64,000 nucleotides of DNA from Skermania sp. ID1734 (GTDB lineage Bacteria; Actinomycetota; Actinomycetes; Mycobacteriales; Mycobacteriaceae): positions 62,001-126,000 of the forward strand of contig NZ_VLIY01000004.1 in assembly GCF_007489285.1 (NCBI RefSeq), written 5' to 3'. Position numbers and translations under genes: made by a program. The number at the start of each line of letters is the position of its first letter. The stretch's first letter is position 1. Positions 55,767 to 63,458 of the stretch are shown here, piece by piece. The notes under the pieces are model-generated. The model saw only the letters and a program-made list of their open reading frames with translations. It was not told the origin of the DNA and did not search any database.

Positions 55767-56343
55767 AAGACTGTCCTCTCTTCGTGTAACTCAGTTGTTG
55801 AATGTCATCTCTGACAACGGGTTTGGGTGTACACGTGCAGCCTTTATGTGTGGGCATCGGATGGCTGGCGGGCCAGACGCGGCCGTCGCGCCACCACCAT
55901 TGGCAGAGCTGGCAGGCGTTCGCTGATTTCTGCCGTACCCATCCGCGGACGAGTTTGCTTTCACTCATCCCCTGGCTGTATGCCTTCGCTGCGGTTTCCA
56001 ATGGTTCCGATCGCGCTAGCCGGGACACGATGGCATCCGGGACCGGCGAAGTCTCGGCGACGACGAGCACGGTGGACGCGGCTCTCGTCAACCGGTCGGT
56101 GTCTCCGCTCGGCAGTACGGTGCCGGTGACGGGTACGGCTTCGCCGAGCTGCACCATCAACTCCGAAGCGAGCGCAAGGTCAGCCAGCGTCACGGCTTGT
56201 GCGTTGCCTCGTGCGATCACGGCAGCGAGGTAGGCCACTGTTTCGTCACGTGATAGTTCACCGGCCAGGAATCGGCTGTAGATGGTGAGGGCCTGGCGCT
56301 CGGTGTCGTCGGCGAGCTGCACGAGGGTGTCGCGGTAACTCAC
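55723..56343 (-). CDS. MuF-like minor head protein
   Basis: 206 residues from GTG 56343, which overlaps the portal stop (GTGA). The body is helical (YRDTLVQLADDTERQALTIYSRFLAGELSRDETVAYLAAVIARG). The C-terminus has the MuF-type Cys/His set: ANACQLCQWWWRDGRVWPAS, then HPMPTHKGCTCTPKPV. MuF-like proteins are injected with or line the head. It lies between portal and scaffold, the normal position. Confidence 0.75.
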   Translation of the reverse strand: MSYRDTLVQLADDTERQALTIYSRFLAGELSRDETVAYLAAVIARGNAQAVTLADLALASELMVQLGEAVPVTGTVLPSGDTDRLTRAASTVLVVAETSPVPDAIVSRLARSEPLETAAKAYSQGMSESKLVRGWVRQKSANACQLCQWWWRDGRVWPASHPMPTHKGCTCTPKPVVRDDIQQLSYTKRGQSYDQYRAGLDRRAGH

Positions 56344-57650
56344 GAGACGAGCTTGGTCAGGTCGACAGCTTGGGCGTCGAGTGCTTCGCCGCGGCGGGCG
56401 GCTCGTATCTCGGTGATCTCGTCCGCGGAGTATCCCAACCGGGCCAACGCCGTCGACGCCGGAATGATGCCCGCCTGGAAGAGCTTCACGGTGGCATCGG
56501 CAAGTTGTGCTTCGCTGCGGGTCGACGGGTCGGCCCACTGGACACGGCAGTCGACCTGCTGGGGGTCGGCACCGGTTGTTACCGCGGTCATCAACCGGGC
56601 GACCTGTTCCCAGCTCCTCCCGAATTGGGCCTGGCGGGCTTCGGCGCGTGCGGTGAGCGCGGCCTCCGAGGCACGGATGGAATCAGCCGAGGTTGGGTTG
56701 TCGCCACCGATCCCGAGCATGTGTTCCGGCAAACCAGACACGGCCGATATTTGGCGCATGATGATCCCGGTAGCGGCTTCGTACCCGCCGAGGTCGGAGC
56801 CGGCGAGTTGCCCGAACTTGGCGTCGGCTGCTTCCGAGATCAGCATTCTGTCGGTTTCCGGGAACGGGTTCGTGGTCACCATGTCACCGGTTTCGTTGCC
56901 GTCGTCGTCGAGTTCGGGTTCCTCGGTCAACTCCACACCGGTTGCCCAGCGGCGAGGACGGGCGCCGTACTCGGACGCGACGAGCATGTCGGTGGTCAGT
57001 TTCACCAGGGCATCGGAGAGATCGAGCACGTCGGTCATCTCCGAGCGGCCCTCGTCGAGTAACCGGGCAGTGTTGGTGAACCTCACAACAGGCGGTATGC
57101 CGAGCGGATTCGCTATGGACTCAACAACTTTGAATCCCGCGGTCGTTGCGCCAGTGTGGTTGGCCTCGTAACGGACGATCTCGTTCGGGCCGTACACAAT
57201 CGCATAGGTCCGCTTGTCGTCCTCCCAGCGTTTGATCGCGGCGGTGATCGTGCGGGTACCGGGATCACAGAGGGCAGCAACCTGTTTCGCGGATTCGATG
57301 GTGACTCGCGGTCGCCCGTACTGGTCGGCCCACACGATCGCGTAACTGTTGCCCAGCACCAGCGCTTCCCGGTGGGCGATGTGGCTGGTTTGGTCGAGAT
57401 CGTTGCGCAGCCAATCGCCCCAGACGTCGACGCCAGCGAAGCTGGTGACGCGGAGGCGTTCGGCGATTGAATCCACCAGCAGCCGAGGGATATTGACGCT
57501 TACCTTGCGCAGTCGTCCGCCGAGGGATGCAGCGACCTCCGGGGCGAGGAACGATAGCGGGCTGTCGCCGTTGTAGTACTGGTCGAGCTGGTAGTAGCGG
57601 GCGGCGGGTTCGTCGAGCTTCTCAAGTAGCAGGGTGAGCTGGTCGGTCAT
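56340..57650 (-). CDS. Phage portal protein (SPP1-type)
   Basis: 436 residues from ATG 57650, which overlaps the terminase stop. Family blocks are YYNGDSPLSFLAPEV, RLRKVSVNIPRLLVDSIAERLRV, AHREALVLGNSYAIVWADQYGRPRV and the clip/stem region AATGIIMRQISAVSGLPEHMLGIGGDNPTSADSIRASEAALTARAEARQAQFGRSWEQV. It forms the dodecameric DNA channel on which the terminase docks. Confidence 0.9.
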   Translation of the reverse strand: MTDQLTLLLEKLDEPAARYYQLDQYYNGDSPLSFLAPEVAASLGGRLRKVSVNIPRLLVDSIAERLRVTSFAGVDVWGDWLRNDLDQTSHIAHREALVLGNSYAIVWADQYGRPRVTIESAKQVAALCDPGTRTITAAIKRWEDDKRTYAIVYGPNEIVRYEANHTGATTAGFKVVESIANPLGIPPVVRFTNTARLLDEGRSEMTDVLDLSDALVKLTTDMLVASEYGARPRRWATGVELTEEPELDDDGNETGDMVTTNPFPETDRMLISEAADAKFGQLAGSDLGGYEAATGIIMRQISAVSGLPEHMLGIGGDNPTSADSIRASEAALTARAEARQAQFGRSWEQVARLMTAVTTGADPQQVDCRVQWADPSTRSEAQLADATVKLFQAGIIPASTALARLGYSADEITEIRAARRGEALDAQAVDLTKLVS

Positions 57651-59116
57651 TTGAAACTCCTTGTCTTTCTTCGGGTTTTCCTGGTGGCGCGCCAGGTCGC
57701 GCGGGAGTGAGCCATCACCAGACATGCGGCGAGGTCGATTTTTCGGGCGTGCCGGGACCGGGACGCCTTGGATAAGCGCATTCCTCTGGCGTCCTCGGTG
57801 ATCACTGCGGCCGCGACGTGTGCAGCCAGTCGGGGGTCACCGGAGTGCGTTAGCCGGCCGTTGGTGGCGGCGCTGTAGAGGTCGGTGGTTGCGGCGGTCA
57901 ATCGGGCCGGTGAGTGCGGGAACTCGACTACGGGCAGCTTCTCGGCTTCGAGGGCCTGGAGGGTGCGGGTCCAGCGGAACGGGTCGGCGACGATCTCCAC
58001 CACTCGCCAGCGGCGGCAGCAGTCTCGGATGGTCTGCTCGACTTCGGCGACGGGTACGCGGTAGCTGTCGTCATTGTTCGGGCGTTCCCATACCTGTACT
58101 ACGTCGAAGTGCGGTTCGGCGGCGACAGTGCCCACCAGCAGCGCCGTCGTGTCGTCACTGAAGCTGCCATCTAGGGCGATGACGACCTCGGTACCGTCCG
58201 GGACACCGTGCCCGGTGCTTAGCGCCGTCCATGTACCCACTGGCAGGAACGCGCCATCGGTGTCGGTGACGAACTGACACAGCCGGGCACGCCGAAACGT
58301 CGCCTCCCTCGTTTTCGGTGGGAGCAACGCCGTCATCGCGTCCTCGTGCAGAAAGTCGCCCAAGGCGGGGTTCGCCAGCTCCCAGCAATGCCGGCAATCC
58401 ACCGGGTGATCCTTGAATTCGTCCGCGGAGTACTCCCGCCACACCAGGGACCGATCCTCTGGATGCTCGGCGGCATACGTTCGCAGATCAGCGAGCACGT
58501 TGTTGTGTGGGTCCGGTCCTGGTGTGCCGATCGCGATCAGGGTCGACTGCTCCCGCTTGCCCTGGGCCAACGTCAGAACCTCATAGGTGTCGCGGGAGAC
58601 CACACCGGCCTCGTCCACGATCGCTGTCGTGTAGTCCAGACCCTCCAGACTCTTCGGTTCGGCGGGCAGGCACACGAACGATGCACCACGCTCCGGGACC
58701 ACCAGGCGCTCCTTGAACACTTGCACGCGGTCCAGCAGCTCGGGTGACAGCTCCACCATGCGGCGGGCCGTGCCGAAGACGATCCCGGCCTGGCGCTCAT
58801 CACGGGCTGCCACCACAACGGAGGCACCCTCTTCGCCGAGCATCAGGTCGAACAAACCGAGAGCAGCGACCAGCGTCGATTTGCCTTGACCACGAGGCAG
58901 CATCCAACCGGCAGTCCTGGGCCGAGGATCACCGTCGAGCACGGACCCGACGAGATCGAGCTGCCAGGGCCGCAACCTCATGGCCTTGCGGGCACCGGTG
59001 CCCTTCGGGGTGTAGATGAACTTCTCGGTGAACTTGCCGAACCGAGCAGAGCCGGTCACCCGCGGCCGGAACGGCAACGGGCTGGGGTCGACAGCAGCCT
59101 TTGGACCGGCCTTCAT
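57647..59116 (-). CDS. Phage terminase large subunit
   Basis: DNA-packaging motor of 489 residues. The ATPase has the Walker A MLPRGQGKSTLVAALGLFD and Walker B TTAIVDEAGVVSRD, followed by IGTPGPDPHN. The RuvC-like nuclease has VIALDGSFSDDTTALLVGTV, the second acid in EIVADPFRWTR and the third in RKIDLAACLVMAHS. It overlaps HNH upstream and portal downstream by 4 bases each. No small terminase is recognised; one of the small upstream proteins may fill that role. Confidence 0.93.
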   Translation of the reverse strand: MKAGPKAAVDPSPLPFRPRVTGSARFGKFTEKFIYTPKGTGARKAMRLRPWQLDLVGSVLDGDPRPRTAGWMLPRGQGKSTLVAALGLFDLMLGEEGASVVVAARDERQAGIVFGTARRMVELSPELLDRVQVFKERLVVPERGASFVCLPAEPKSLEGLDYTTAIVDEAGVVSRDTYEVLTLAQGKREQSTLIAIGTPGPDPHNNVLADLRTYAAEHPEDRSLVWREYSADEFKDHPVDCRHCWELANPALGDFLHEDAMTALLPPKTREATFRRARLCQFVTDTDGAFLPVGTWTALSTGHGVPDGTEVVIALDGSFSDDTTALLVGTVAAEPHFDVVQVWERPNNDDSYRVPVAEVEQTIRDCCRRWRVVEIVADPFRWTRTLQALEAEKLPVVEFPHSPARLTAATTDLYSAATNGRLTHSGDPRLAAHVAAAVITEDARGMRLSKASRSRHARKIDLAACLVMAHSRATWRATRKTRRKTRSFK

Positions 59117-59490
59117 CTACTACGCCTTGTAGTGTGTAACGCTCTTTGCGCCTTGACCAGGGGCGAACTTTGTGCCTTGCCGGGGGTTCCTCCCCTGGTT
59201 GCGCCGTCTTTGCGGCCGTTGCAGGTGAGGCAGAGCACCTGGAGGTTGGTGGTTTCGTATGCGAGGTCGGGTCGGAGGGCGGCGGGGATGATGTGGTCGA
59301 CACTGAGGCGGTCGGTGCTTCCGCATGTGGTGCACCAGGGCTGCATTTTGCGGAGGCGGCGGGAGAGCTTGGCCCAGCGGTGAGGGTTCCAGTGGGTGTG
59401 GTTTTTGTCGCGGGGCCTGGTGTCGGTGGGTTGGCAGTCTGGGCAGTAGGTGCTGGGTCCGGGTTCACCGCAGCGGATGCACGGCTTCAC
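59113..59490 (-). CDS. HNH endonuclease of the packaging module
   Basis: 125 residues from a GTG. Two zinc knuckles (CIRCGEP...TYCPDC, WCTTCGSTDRL with LCLTCNGRKDG) surround the active-site motif SVDHIIPAALRPDLAYETTNLQVLC. In HK97-type phages an HNH protein next to the terminase is needed for specific cos cleavage, which fits its position here. It overlaps both neighbours. Confidence 0.9.
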   Translation of the reverse strand: MKPCIRCGEPGPSTYCPDCQPTDTRPRDKNHTHWNPHRWAKLSRRLRKMQPWCTTCGSTDRLSVDHIIPAALRPDLAYETTNLQVLCLTCNGRKDGATRGGTPGKAQSSPLVKAQRALHTTRRSR

Positions 59491-59690
59491 AGTTGAGCCG
59501 CCGCGGTGACGAGTTCGAGCGCGATCGACTTATGCAGGTTGCACAGCGGCTGGTCGTGTCGACTCCATGCTTCATCGTTGGCGTGCTGGTACTGGCCGGG
59601 CGTGAGGTTGAACTTTGCTTGGACGAGGGTCGCTCGCTTTGCTTCGAGGTCTGCGAACTGGGATTCCCATTCGAGCCGGTTGCTTGTCAT
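59487..59690 (-). CDS. Small element protein, 67 residues
   Basis: Starts at ATG 59690 (MTSNRLEWESQFADLEAKRATLVQ). It is predicted largely helical, with a possible short coiled coil and a Trp-rich middle (HANDEAWSRHDQP). It is coupled to the genes on either side by start-stop overlaps. Its place directly before HNH-terminase makes it a candidate packaging accessory or small terminase, but no motif proves this. Confidence 0.6.
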   Translation of the reverse strand: MTSNRLEWESQFADLEAKRATLVQAKFNLTPGQYQHANDEAWSRHDQPLCNLHKSIALELVTAAAQL

Positions 59691-59851
59691 TGCTGTGCTT
59701 CTCCTTCGAGGGTGTCGTGGATTCGGTCGGCCAGGTGGCGGGCTTCGCCTTCGGTGAGCTGGAGGACCAGTGAGCCGAAGAGGATTTGGAGGCGGCGTTG
59801 GTTGGGGTTCCAGCGCAATGTCCAATCGACGCGGCGTGACGCCAACCTCAC
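59687..59851 (-). CDS. Small element protein, 54 residues, GTG start
   Basis: The GTG at 59851 overlaps the stop of the gene before it (GTGA), and its TGA overlaps the next ATG. The product contains RRVDWTLRWNPNQRRLQI and LVLQLTEGEARHLADRIHDTLEG: a basic strand part and an amphipathic helix. The double coupling and good composition support it although it is very short. Function unknown. Confidence 0.6.
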   Translation of the reverse strand: MRLASRRVDWTLRWNPNQRRLQILFGSLVLQLTEGEARHLADRIHDTLEGEAQQ

Positions 59852-60108
59852 GCTTGGTCTCGCTTGCGTTTGAGGGTGTCGCGGATGTTCTCGTACTCGT
59901 CGGCGTCGAGTTGGGCGAGCTGGTTCAGCGATTGGTGCAGTGTGTCGAGGTCGTCGACCGACAGCCGGATCCTGTAGTTGGAGCCAAAGGTGTCGGTGAA
60001 GGTCATAACCGGGAGCAACTGGTCGGTGTCGAGCAGCACGAGGGTGAGGGCGACGTTGCCTGTGCTGGCTGTGGTTATGACGTTGGTGTCGGGTAGGTCT
60101 TGGATCAC
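59848..60108 (-). CDS. Small element protein, 86 residues
   Basis: Acidic protein starting MIQDLPDTNVITTAST. It has a strand-rich N-terminal half (VALTLVLLDTDQLLPVMTFTD) and a helical C-terminal half (SVDDLDTLHQSLNQLAQLDADEYENIRDTLKR). It is coupled to both neighbours. No family is recognised; it could bind a helper-phage or host protein, which is a guess from the context. Confidence 0.65.
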   Translation of the reverse strand: MIQDLPDTNVITTASTGNVALTLVLLDTDQLLPVMTFTDTFGSNYRIRLSVDDLDTLHQSLNQLAQLDADEYENIRDTLKRKRDQA

Positions 60109-60284
60109 TTCGTCTCCCGCTTTGTGTGGCGGCTGGTGTCGCGGAAGGTGTCGAGCAGTTGGTGGAGTTGTTCGATCTGTTCTGGGGCGAAGTTGCGGGA
60201 TCGGCCGGCGAGGTTGCGGAGCCGGGAGCCGAGGTTGATGCGCGCCATTCTGAGCGCGGTGTCGTAGTCGGTGTGGTGGGTCAT
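60105..60284 (-). CDS. Small element protein, about 59 residues
   Basis: Start chosen at ATG 60284 because GAGGAGAAACGC before it is a strong ribosome site; ATG 60338, coupled to the ATPase stop, is the alternative (77 residues). The product reads MTHHTDYDTALRMARI, then GSRLRNLAGRSRNFAPEQIEQLHQLLDTFRD: basic and helical, so possibly nucleic-acid binding. Function unknown. Confidence 0.6.
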   Translation of the reverse strand: MTHHTDYDTALRMARINLGSRLRNLAGRSRNFAPEQIEQLHQLLDTFRDTSRHTKRETK

Positions 60285-60334
60285 GCGTTTCTCCTCGGTG
60301 ATTGGGTATGCGACGCGTGCGTCGGATTTGCTGG

Positions 60335-61693
60335 TCATGCGGTGGCTAGGCGAGCGCAGTCGAAGTGCATGTCGTAGCCGTCTGGTACGGAGGCGTATCC
60401 GCAGTGTTTGCAGAGCTTCTGGGCACTTACCCGTCCGAAGGTGTCCGATCCCGTCCGGATGGGTGTTGACCTGCGGTTTTGTTCGGACACCTTGAAATTC
60501 TCGGACGCCTTGAAGGTGTCCGACTTTTTGAAGGCGTCCGACCGTTCTTGCTGGTCAGAGCCATTTCGGACGCCTTCGGCACCTTCGGACGTGTTAGTGG
60601 CCGGAAGGTAGCGTTCGAAGGCGTCTTGGAAGTCGTCGCGGCGGTATCCGCGCACCTTCTTGTAGCTGTCCTGGAAGCCGGTTTTCACGCCGTACTCGCG
60701 GAGTCGGCGACCGAGCTTCGAGGGTGTCAGATCGAATTGTTTCCACGGCGATTCTTCGAGCTGGTGCAGTTCGTTGCACAGTGCGTCGGACTTGAGGAAT
60801 GAGACGTGCATTTTGTCGAAGACGTGCTTGATATCGGTCAGCAGTTTGATGTTGGTGGAGGATGCGTCTTCGTCTTCGTCGGCTTCGGCGACCATCGCGG
60901 CGGCGGCGGCTCGGGCGAGTGCCGGCCATTCGCCTCCTGCTTGGTCGGCGACTGCGATGAGTGGTTCCCAGACGTCAGCGGCGCGGTCTTCGACGCCGAG
61001 GTTTTGTGGTTCATAGCCGGTGAGTTGGTCGAGGATGGTCTCGGCCCAGTCGGTCAGCCGGTTGTTGAGTTCTTCGAGCACCGGGCGGTCGCGCCTGGTG
61101 CGGTACGGCTGCACTACTTCCGATGGCTTGCGGCGGCGCATGACGATGACGACGGCGCGGTCTTCGATGGTGTCGGGCATGCGGCCGATGCCAGCCAGTG
61201 CGGCCATTGCGAAGGTCGAGAACTCGGCGGGCGTGTGCATCGGCCCTACGGTGCGACCGAAGGGCAGTCCGCGTTGAAATCCGGCGTTGAGAAGTCCGCG
61301 TAGGTCTTCGTTCTGCTCGGCGACCTTCTTCGACCCGAAGATCGTGTCGCATTCGTCGAACAGCAGGGTCGGGGGCGGGTCTTCGTCGAGGCTGCGGAAG
61401 ATGAATGCGACGGTCGCGTTTACGGCTCTGAGCGGGCTGTGCACGAGCGGGTCGACAACCTCGAGGAGCCGCGACTTGCCGGAGCGTTTTTCTGCCGATC
61501 GGATGACGAGTCGCGGAGCGTATTCGAATGCGCTTGTGCAGTGTGTTGCGGCGACCCACAGCACCACGGCGACGAGGGCGTGCGGGCTGTGAAGGATGCA
61601 GTAGCGGGCGATCGTTTCGCGTATGTCGGTGAGAAGCTGCGCGCCATCCTCGGGACTGGCGAGTGCAGCGCTGTAGTCGATTTCATCGCTCAT
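60335..61693 (-). CDS. DUF3631-type ATPase/helicase-like replication protein
   Basis: 452 residues from ATG 61693, coupled to the prim-pol gene. The Walker A is IRSAEKRSGKSRLLEVVDPL and Walker B is PTLLFDECDTIFGSKK; then come LLNAGFQRGLPFGRTV, RMPDTIEDRAVVIVMRRR and the DUF3631 C-terminal helical domain. The tail has degenerate hexapeptide repeats (SDAFKK, SDTFKA, SENFKV) and ends with a possible zinc knuckle (CKHCG...C). With the adjacent primase it should form the replication module of the element. The repeats coincide with the DNA iterons. Confidence 0.85.
   Translation of the reverse strand: MSDEIDYSAALASPEDGAQLLTDIRETIARYCILHSPHALVAVVLWVAATHCTSAFEYAPRLVIRSAEKRSGKSRLLEVVDPLVHSPLRAVNATVAFIFRSLDEDPPPTLLFDECDTIFGSKKVAEQNEDLRGLLNAGFQRGLPFGRTVGPMHTPAEFSTFAMAALAGIGRMPDTIEDRAVVIVMRRRKPSEVVQPYRTRRDRPVLEELNNRLTDWAETILDQLTGYEPQNLGVEDRAADVWEPLIAVADQAGGEWPALARAAAAAMVAEADEDEDASSTNIKLLTDIKHVFDKMHVSFLKSDALCNELHQLEESPWKQFDLTPSKLGRRLREYGVKTGFQDSYKKVRGYRRDDFQDAFERYLPATNTSEGAEGVRNGSDQQERSDAFKKSDTFKASENFKVSEQNRRSTPIRTGSDTFGRVSAQKLCKHCGYASVPDGYDMHFDCARLATA
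60440..60593. repeat. Cluster of 9-bp iterons (TCGGACRCC) in the ATPase gene, candidate origin
   Basis: TCGGACRCC occurs at 60483, 60501 and 60566 on the plus strand and at 60440, 60515 and 60533 on the minus strand, with a partial copy at 60585. Three neighbouring units (60483-60536) follow an 18-base period. Phage lambda carries its origin iterons inside the initiator gene in a similar way. The alternative is that they simply encode the hexapeptide repeat. Confidence 0.5.
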
Positions 61694-62412
61694 GCGGTTC
61701 TCCGTGCCGCAGACGTCATTGTCTGCTCGATTTCGCGTGCGGTTAGTCCGATCCCGGCCGCGGCTGTGACCAGTTCGTGCAGCAGCCGAGGGTCGCCACC
61801 TTCGGCGTGGGCGCGGCAAGCGGCCCAGAAGAGGGCGTGATTTCGGCTTCCTGGCTGTGCTTGTTCGACGTAGCGAACCAGCGCTTCACCGTTGCTGCGG
61901 AGCGGTGTCCTGGTGCTCGGCCGGGCCGTGATGGTTGCGGGTGCGACGCGGCCGCGTAGGTGTGCTGGGAGCCGGGCTATTGGTGTCTTGTTGAGCCAGA
62001 CGTAGCGGTTGCCGCTCGGGTGGATACTCGGCGGTGCGACGAGGTAGCCGGTTCGGCTTTTTATGTCGATCCCAGATGCGTTTGCCAGCTTGCCGCGGGC
62101 TTTGCCGGAATACCGGAACCAGAGGTGCCAGCCTCCTCCCCCGGTGGCGGCGGTCCACGTCGGGGGGAGCTGGCCGAGCTGGTCGAGGCTGCCATTGGCG
62201 CGTGGGTCGACGTCGAGCACGATCGTGCCCTCGGTCGGTCGGATGCCGATATTGAAGTTCGGATTACGGGACCACCATTCGCCGATCTGCTCGATATCCG
62301 TGGTCGCGTCGAGTAGGCCATGCTCGGTAGCCGGAGCCTTACCTCGTGGAGTGAGTGGGAAGATCTCGAAACCGGCACGCGCGTAGGCGGCAGCGTGATC
62401 GGCGAAGGTCAC
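61690..62412 (-). CDS. Bifunctional DNA primase/polymerase (prim-pol, AEP family)
   Basis: 240 residues from a GTG. The N-terminal motif AAAYARAGFEIFPLTPRGKAPATEHGLLDATTD, the metal-binding TIVLDVDPRANGS and the His motif GGGGWHLWFRYSG, followed by GIDIKSRTGYLVAPPSIHPSG, define the archaeo-eukaryotic prim-pol. The C-terminal part is helical (GSRNHALFWAACRAHAEGG). It is coupled to the ATPase gene downstream and the 55-residue gene upstream. It would prime replication of the element. Confidence 0.9.
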   Translation of the reverse strand: MTFADHAAAYARAGFEIFPLTPRGKAPATEHGLLDATTDIEQIGEWWSRNPNFNIGIRPTEGTIVLDVDPRANGSLDQLGQLPPTWTAATGGGGWHLWFRYSGKARGKLANASGIDIKSRTGYLVAPPSIHPSGNRYVWLNKTPIARLPAHLRGRVAPATITARPSTRTPLRSNGEALVRYVEQAQPGSRNHALFWAACRAHAEGGDPRLLHELVTAAAGIGLTAREIEQTMTSAARRTA

Positions 62413-62576
62413 CGTTCCGCCTCTCGGGAGATGATTCTTTCGATCGCTTCGCGGGCCTCGGCTGCGGTCGCGTACCGGTCGGCGTGCGATTCCCAGCCAC
62501 CACCGACCCGCTGTGAGACCCGGAAGCCGTTGCGGGCGTTGCCGATTACGCGGAAGTCACTACGGGAGAAGACCAT
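62409..62576 (-). CDS. Small element protein, 55 residues
   Basis: ATG 62576 overlaps the TGA of the excisionase-like gene (TGATG), and its own stop overlaps the prim-pol GTG (GTGA). The product reads FSRSDFRVIGNARNGFRVSQ, GGGWESHADRYATAAEAREAIERII: a small beta sheet followed by a helix, as in many phage recombination or DNA-binding helpers. No family is recognised. Confidence 0.6.
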   Translation of the reverse strand: MVFSRSDFRVIGNARNGFRVSQRVGGGWESHADRYATAAEAREAIERIISREAER

Positions 62577-62779
62577 CAGGCGCTCACTTGGTCTGTGCGG
62601 GTGACGGTGCGTTCAGCGAGCCATGCGTCGATGTCTTCCCACCGGTACCGCACATGCTTGCCCGTCTTGATGAACTTGGGGCCGTTGCCGAGGTAGCGCT
62701 CCTGGGCGAGGTATTGCTCGGTCACTCCGCGATAGGCGGCGTGCTCCTTCGGCGTCGCCAAGGGCCTGCGGTCGGTCAT
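62576..62779 (-). CDS. Excisionase-like MerR-type helix-turn-helix protein
   Basis: 67 residues from ATG 62779 after GGGAGCAAC. The sequence LATPKEHAAYRGVTEQYLAQERYLGNGPKFIKTGKHVRYRWEDIDAWLAERTV is the winged helix-turn-helix found in excisionases and small phage activators. As first gene of the minus-strand operon, it probably helps excision and may act on the promoters of the element. Confidence 0.8.
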   Translation of the reverse strand: MTDRRPLATPKEHAAYRGVTEQYLAQERYLGNGPKFIKTGKHVRYRWEDIDAWLAERTVTRTDQVSA

Positions 62780-62834
62780 TGTTGCTCCCGTCAACTTGTC
62801 CACAATTCCCAACCATGCGGTTGGCTCTTGTTTA

Positions 62835-62878
62835 GTTGTAGCTCAAGTCTTGGATGGTTGCAAGATCAAACCTATGAT
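62835..62878. promoter_or_regulatory. Divergent promoters and operator of the lysogeny switch
   Basis: Plus strand: TTGGAT (62850), 17 bases, TATGAT (62873-62878), then 7 bases to the repressor ATG, giving a leaderless transcript. Minus strand: TTGCAA (62858-62863), 17 bases, TACAAC (62835-62840). The dyad TCTTG-N8-CAAGA (62848-62865) overlaps both -35 elements and could be the repressor operator. Confidence 0.55.
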
Positions 62879-62885
62879 TCGGATC

Positions 62886-63458
62886 ATGGCAACAAGAAAG
62901 GTCGAAACCGACGCGACCGGAGAAGCGGTTCGGGCGAACATCAAGCGACTCCGCAAGGATCGGTGGACTCTGCGGGAGCTGTCGGAACGAATGGAGCGGG
63001 TCGGCCGGCCGATGAGTCACACATCTCTGAGTCAGATCGAAACTGGCGCAAGGCGCGCCGACGTCGATGATCTGATGGCGCTGGCTGTAGCGCTCGACGT
63101 CTCTCCCACAACACTTCTGATGCCTGTTGCGGAGAGCGCAGATGCGGAGGTTTCCGCTACTGGCGTCGGTACGGTCCAGGCCGGGGCGCTGTGGAAATGG
63201 CTCCTCGTTGAACTTCCGCTGAGCGAATCCACGTTTACGCGGGCGGGCAAAGTGTTCGACTGGCAGGTACGTGCCCGACAGCGCTGGGCGTTCCCGTTCC
63301 AGATCGGGAGTCCGAAGGAAATGACGCTACGCGAGATCCTGTCCATTGCGCTGAATATGACCCCTGATTCCGGCGAAAATACTGGAGCCGCCGACAAACC
63401 GAAGCCGATACCGAAGAAGCGGAGAACAGCGGCGGAGCGGCCCAATGGCGACCGTTGA
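62886..63458 (+). CDS. XRE-family repressor of the element
   Basis: 190 residues from ATG 62886, chosen because a good -10 lies 7 bases upstream. The helix-turn-helix reads VRANIKRLRKDRWTLRELSERMERVGRPMSHTSLSQIETGARRADVDDLMALAVALDVSPTTLLMP. The C-terminal half (WLLVELPLSESTFTRAGKVFDWQVRARQRWAFPF) is of unknown fold and has no LexA-type protease motif, so induction is probably by an antirepressor rather than by RecA. It overlaps the integrase start by 14 bases. Confidence 0.85.
   Translation: MATRKVETDATGEAVRANIKRLRKDRWTLRELSERMERVGRPMSHTSLSQIETGARRADVDDLMALAVALDVSPTTLLMPVAESADAEVSATGVGTVQAGALWKWLLVELPLSESTFTRAGKVFDWQVRARQRWAFPFQIGSPKEMTLREILSIALNMTPDSGENTGAADKPKPIPKKRRTAAERPNGDR

Noticed and set aside
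60430-60600. CRISPR-like array
   Set aside because: The repeats are only 9 bases, occur in both orientations, lack unique spacers of constant length and lie inside a coding gene.
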